From assembly GCA_023230425.1 (NCBI GenBank), contig JALNXI010000015.1, positions 1-15,881 on the forward strand: 15,881 nucleotides of DNA, in the 5' to 3' direction. The stretch is from Methanoculleus sp. (lineage in GTDB: Archaea; Halobacteriota; Methanomicrobia; Methanomicrobiales; Methanoculleaceae). A program made the position numbers and the translations under genes. The first letter of the stretch is position 1. Each line of letters begins with the position of its first letter. Of the stretch, positions 13,366 through 15,881 are shown one piece after another. The notes under the pieces were generated by a model that saw only the letters and a list, made by a program, of their open reading frames with translations, did not search any database and had not been told where the DNA came from.

Positions 13366-13402
13366 CATGGAGCGCAAATTACGGATTCTCTGGCGCTCCA
13401 TG
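13366..13402. repeat. 10-bp perfect inverted repeat
   Basis: CATGGAGCGC (13366-13375) is the exact reverse complement of 13393-13402, with a 17-base AT-richer spacer. A smaller hairpin, GTCGA 13353-13357 / TCGAC 13362-13366, directly precedes it. It could end the DUF1616 transcript or be a binding site; no T tract follows. Confidence 0.55.
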
Positions 13403-13415
13403 GCGATCCGGGATG

Positions 13416-13424
13416 ATTATAAAA
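13416..13424 (+). promoter_or_regulatory. Strong TATA-like sequence, upstream of a second one
   Basis: The sequence ATTATAAAA is a good archaeal TATA match and predicts an RNA start near 13447. A second box, ATATTTATA at 13466-13474, predicts a start near 13497, 13 bases before the ATG of the secreted protein gene. The gene may have two promoters, or the first may drive a short RNA. Confidence 0.45.
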
Positions 13425-13509
13425 TCTCTAAAGCAGGCCATTGTACGCATAGGCAATTCTTCAAAATATTTATACTCTCAAGCAGCGTATGGTTGTTCGA
13501 GGTACAAGA

Positions 13510-14004
13510 ATGAAACGCGGAATTCTGGTCGCCTCCCTTCTGGTCCTGACGCTTATCGTGGCCCCGGCCGGGGCTTTCAGCGCAGACAAACTTCTGATAA
13601 CCGTGGACGAGGATGGGAGCGCCGATATCACCTTCAACTACACTCTCTCGTGGATCGAGAGGATCGCCGTCTTCTTCAAGATCGCCGAGCCGGAGCAGGA
13701 ACTGAAGTCCGCGCTCGAGGAGGCAACCGGGGCTCCGGTAACGGTGGCTTCGGCCGAGAGCGACGCCGCCACGTTCTCGGTCCCGGGTTTTGCAAAGGTC
13801 AAGAGTGCCGATGCCGGAAACGTCTACTCCACACCGGGACTTGACTTCACCGGGGCGCAGGAGATGCTCGACCGCTACTGGTTTGCGTCGCTGGTCAAGG
13901 CTGACTTCTCCCCGGACCTGACGGTGGTCCGATTCCCTGACGGCCATGAGGAGACCTTCGCGAACCAGAGCACAATCCCGGCTCTCTCTCACGCAGCTCC
14001 CTGA
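13510..14004 (+). CDS. Secreted protein of unknown function
   Basis: A 164-residue protein with a clear signal peptide: 'MKRG', a hydrophobic core 'ILVASLLVLTLIVAP' and a likely cut after 'AGA' (residue 22), leaving about 142 residues outside the cell. The mature protein begins with a beta-strand-like 'DKLLITVDEDGSADITFNYT', followed by a helical stretch (about 48-75) rich in Glu/Lys, then a mixed region ending 'SHAAP'. Sequons are at N43 (NYT) and N152 (NQS). There are no cysteines and no C-terminal membrane anchor. I do not recognise a family. The frame opens at 13489, but the ATG at 13510 is chosen because GAGGT lies 6 bases upstream, the TATA box at 13466-13474 gives an RNA start near 13497, and the signal peptide begins there. 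Codon use matches neighbours. Single gene. Confidence 0.85.
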   Translation: MKRGILVASLLVLTLIVAPAGAFSADKLLITVDEDGSADITFNYTLSWIERIAVFFKIAEPEQELKSALEEATGAPVTVASAESDAATFSVPGFAKVKSADAGNVYSTPGLDFTGAQEMLDRYWFASLVKADFSPDLTVVRFPDGHEETFANQSTIPALSHAAP

Positions 14005-14009
14005 ACCGG

Positions 14010-14030
14010 CTCTTCTCCTCTCTTCTTTTT
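14010..14030 (+). terminator. Pyrimidine/T-rich terminator of the secreted protein gene
   Basis: An almost pure C/T run ending in TTTTT at 14026-14030 starts 6 bases after the stop. T-rich tracts of this kind are the usual archaeal termination signal. Confidence 0.5.
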
Positions 14031-14290
14031 CATATGACGTCGTACTACTGGAACGTTACATCGAATATCCACAACACCTTCGTGTGAGACCCGATCCCGG
14101 TCTCCACCGCGGGTTGATGCTCGCGTTGCCGTGAAGTCCGCGAAGGAGCGGTGCCGGTATCCGAACAGGCTTCGCGTGATTCGGCAGTAGCGGGTAATGA
14201 TACGGCCTCATGCGAAGGCCGCGAAGGAGTGGCACGGGATCTGTAGATTGTTTAGACGACGCGGAGCACTAAATCGGAGTCCTGTCCGTG

Positions 14291-14310
14291 CCCGTATTCC
14301 CGAATACGGG
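14291..14310. repeat. 20-bp inverted repeat with two-base centre
   Basis: CCCGTATTC, CC, GAATACGGG. The nine-base arms match perfectly. It is too symmetric for an ordinary terminator and could be a dimeric protein binding site or a short hairpin; no nearby start codon identifies a regulated gene. Confidence 0.5.
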
Positions 14311-14361
14311 TTCCCGCCTGCTGTCCCTGTCCAGGGCGGCGCGGATCGACGCCCGGGGTGT

Positions 14362-14403
14362 GCGACGTTCCTCACGGAACGGAACTTGAACGCCGCGGTG
14401 TGA
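14362..14403 (+). repeat. Double-hairpin intergenic element, copy 5 (diverged)
   Basis: GCGAC, hairpin 1 GTTCC 14367-14371 / GGAAC 14376-14380 (loop TCAC), linker GGAACTTGA, hairpin 2 ACGCC 14390-14394 / GGTGT 14397-14401. In hairpin 2 an A-T pair replaces G-C relative to the other copies, which is a compensatory change, and G-T replaces A-T. Confidence 0.6.
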
Positions 14404-14469
14404 CGGCGCCGTCCACCACGGCCCACCGCACGGGGCCGGAGAGCCGCGGCTGCTGGGTGTAGCCTGCCC

Positions 14470-14493
14470 AAAAATAGAGGGGAGCCTTCCCCT
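14470..14493 (-). terminator. Terminator of the fdhA-fdhB operon
   Basis: On the minus strand, AGGGGA-AGGC-TCCCCT (14493-14478) is a perfect 6-bp hairpin, followed after CTA by TTTTT (14474-14470). It begins right at the fdhB stop. Confidence 0.75.
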
Positions 14494-15731
14494 TACTTGA
14501 AGACGTTGAAGATCTGGTCACTGCCGGTGTCGGCGAGGCGCTTGCGCTCCGTCTTCTCCTCGACGAGCGCGAGGACCGGGAGTTCCATGTCCACACCCGG
14601 GGTGTGGCCGAACATATCCTGAAGGTCGACCTGCAGAGCGTGCATGAAGAGCGAGTTCGGGATATCCATCGCACAGTGCTCTTCACACTGGCCGCAGTTG
14701 ATACACGAGTCCGATATGTGGGCGTAGCGGATCAGGTGGAACATGAACGGCGGCGGAACCTGACCGGGCTCGACCAGGTACGACTTCTTCGTGCTGCACT
14801 CGACGCAGTAGCAGATCGGGCAGACCTCGATACAGCCGTAGCACTTGATGCACCGGGAGGTCGCGTCCATGATCTTCTTCAGACGGTCCTTTCCTTCGCC
14901 GAGGCTCTCGAAGTTTCTCTTCCGCCACTTGTCGCCGAGTTTCAGCATGGCGCCCTCGACCTTGCCGCGGATCTCGATACCCTTCGGGTTCGCGGCATCG
15001 GTCTTGAGGCTTCCAGCCTTCACGGCCGCGTCGAGGAGGTTTGCGCCCTTCTCGGAGCAGACCTCGACGAACGTGGCCTTGCCGGCCTTATCGCCGATGA
15101 CGCCCCAGTTCCCGCAGGCGAGGTCCGCCTGACGCGGGACCTTCATCTTGCACCGGCGGCAGTTCGCCCGGCGGCCGAACCCTTCTTCCTCGAGTTCGTC
15201 CATCGAGATACCCTTGTGCTGGCCGTCCTTCGTCACGATGATGAACTGGCCCTTGTCGATCTCCTCCTTGACGACGTCATCCGGGTCGACCCCGAACTTC
15301 TCGCGGATCATCTTCCGGGCGGAAACCGGGCTCACCGAGCCACCGCAGTTGAGGCCGATCATCAGGATGTTATCCAGGTTGACCTGGTTGCGCTTCGCGA
15401 GCTCGTAGAGGCCCATTGCGTCGCAGCCTTTCACCGGAACGGCGATCCGCATATTCTCGGCTCCGTCGAGATACTGCTTGACCAGCTTCGAGAGCAGGAG
15501 CGTTCCGCAGTGGAGCGAACCTGCCGCCTGTGCGATCTCGGCGGGGTCGGTGATGAATGTGGGGACGGCGTCATAGATATCCTGTCCCTTCTTGACGGCA
15601 AGGACGGCGTCCACCATGCCGGACTTGAGCGCGTGCGTCAGCAGAGCGGAGACCGCTCCACCGCACTCGCCCCTCTCCTGGCAGGCGGCGTCGGCTGCCC
15701 ATGCGTAGAACATATCGCCTTTTGCTGCCAT
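14493..15731 (-). CDS. fdhB: F420-dependent formate dehydrogenase, beta subunit
   Basis: A 412-residue subunit of the enzyme that oxidises formate to CO2 and passes electrons to coenzyme F420 (in some methanogens also to heterodisulfide reductase). FdhB holds FAD, the F420 site and iron-sulfur clusters. Seen: the FrhB/FdhB N-terminal region with 'GECGGAVSALLTHAL' (21-35), 'GSLHCGTLL' (71-79) and 'PVKGCDAMGLYEL' (99-111). The central Cys-rich part follows, with 'GLNCGGSVSP' (126-135), 'NCRRCKMKVP' (190-199) and 'DLACGNWGVIGD' (203-214). Two ferredoxin-type 4Fe-4S motifs come next, 'CIKCYGCIEVCPICYC' (294-309) and 'CINCGQCEEHC' (343-353). Length is normal for the family. The ATG at 15731 lies 2 bases after the fdhA stop, with GGAGG 7 bases upstream, so the two genes form an operon. 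Cytoplasmic. No missing residues noted. Confidence 0.97.
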   Translation of the reverse strand: MAAKGDMFYAWAADAACQERGECGGAVSALLTHALKSGMVDAVLAVKKGQDIYDAVPTFITDPAEIAQAAGSLHCGTLLLSKLVKQYLDGAENMRIAVPVKGCDAMGLYELAKRNQVNLDNILMIGLNCGGSVSPVSARKMIREKFGVDPDDVVKEEIDKGQFIIVTKDGQHKGISMDELEEEGFGRRANCRRCKMKVPRQADLACGNWGVIGDKAGKATFVEVCSEKGANLLDAAVKAGSLKTDAANPKGIEIRGKVEGAMLKLGDKWRKRNFESLGEGKDRLKKIMDATSRCIKCYGCIEVCPICYCVECSTKKSYLVEPGQVPPPFMFHLIRYAHISDSCINCGQCEEHCAMDIPNSLFMHALQVDLQDMFGHTPGVDMELPVLALVEEKTERKRLADTGSDQIFNVFK

Positions 15732-15733
15732 CT

Positions 15734-15881
15734 TCAGGCCTCCGTAATCTTCTCGATCTTCACAGCACAGGCCTTGAACTCCGGAATCTTCGCGATCGGG
15801 TCAAGGGCATTGTGGGTCAGTATGTTCGCTGCGCACTCGGCGAAGTGGAACGGCATGAACATGACACCCTTCTTGATGTCG
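15734..15881 (-). CDS. fdhA: Formate dehydrogenase alpha subunit, C-terminal end (partial)
   Basis: The window ends inside this gene. The 48 visible codons encode 'GVMFMPFHFAECAANILT' and 'NALDPIAKIPEFKACAVKIE', ending at the TGA 15734-15736. This is the end of the molybdopterin-dinucleotide-binding domain of the molybdenum/tungsten catalytic subunit of methanogen formate dehydrogenase. The catalytic residue (Sec or Cys) and the N-terminal 4Fe-4S site lie outside the window. It precedes fdhB by 2 bases, in the usual fdhA-fdhB order. Confidence 0.93.
   Translation of the reverse strand, partial: DIKKGVMFMPFHFAECAANILTHNALDPIAKIPEFKACAVKIEKITEA

Larger units (their letters stand above)
14031..14469. 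other. Non-coding region between the secreted protein gene and fdhB
   Basis: No credible gene. It holds a near-perfect 20-bp inverted repeat (CCCGTATTC 14291-14299 / GAATACGGG 14302-14310), the fifth double-hairpin element (14362-14403), a 12-bp palindrome GACGGCGCCGTC (14402-14413), and two similar GC-rich stretches beginning CCGCGAAGGAG near 14138 and 14220. A 68-residue plus-strand frame at 14197-14403 has no domain and is not called. Confidence 0.6.

Noticed and set aside
14197..14403. 68-residue plus-strand frame, and the overlapping minus-strand frame 14208-14471
   Set aside because: Both run through palindromes and the repeat element and have no recognisable domain.
1..15881. tRNA or rRNA genes
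   Set aside because: I looked for the GTTC-A/G-A loop with matching acceptor stems in the non-coding gaps and for rRNA landmarks and found none. GTTCGAGC at 5968-5975 belongs to the repeat element.
1..15881. Transposase, integrase or prophage genes
   Set aside because: None of the real reading frames carries such domains; the hairpin elements are the only mobile-element-like sequences.

Overview
The window looks like chromosome of a high-GC methanogenic archaeon of the order Methanomicrobiales, most like Methanoculleus. The evidence is an F420-type formate dehydrogenase (fdhA end plus complete fdhB), two archaellins with the 'FTGLEAAIV' N-terminus of that group, DUF5714 and DUF1616 proteins typical of methanogens, and promoters in which a TATA-like box lies about 27 bases before the expected RNA start. 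At several genes that start coincides with the ATG, so leaderless mRNAs are likely. The genus is an inference from recognition; no search was run.

Layout. 1-132: 3' end of a nitroreductase-like gene (+). 172-1227 (-): HtrA-like serine protease with a PDZ domain. 1472-2116 (+): alpha/beta hydrolase. 2152-2856 (-): glycerophosphodiester phosphodiesterase. 3176-3445 (-): small DUF2795 protein. 3778-5737 (+): two-gene operon of a class I fructose-bisphosphate aldolase and a phosphofructokinase whose active site reads as pyrophosphate-dependent. 6295-7122 (-): duplicated membrane protein. 7258-9102 (+): ABC exporter half-transporter. 9149-9860 (+): DUF5714 gene broken by a frameshift. 9845-10036 (-): two-helix membrane protein. 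10145-10831 (+): YdjM-like membrane protein. 10837-11989 (-): tandem overlapping archaellin genes. 12522-13301 (+): DUF1616 membrane protein. 13510-14004 (+): secreted protein of unknown function. 14493-15881 (-): fdhB and the end of fdhA.

The genes cover central carbon and energy metabolism (formate oxidation to F420H2; hexose-phosphate interconversion), motility (archaellins) and cell-envelope or housekeeping functions. Most are single transcription units separated by hairpins; only aldolase-PFK, the archaellin pair and fdhA-fdhB look like operons.

The least explained signal is a dispersed intergenic element of about 42 bp made of two consecutive small hairpins. There are five copies: two in tandem near 5947-6050, two near 12239-12350 and one near 14362-14403. 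The first hairpin changes sequence between copies while keeping its pairing. The other points worth attention are the PFK active-site residues (Asp104, Lys124), the DUF5714 frameshift at about 9394, the overlapping archaellin genes, and a leader hairpin that could mask the ribosome-binding site of the DUF2795 gene.
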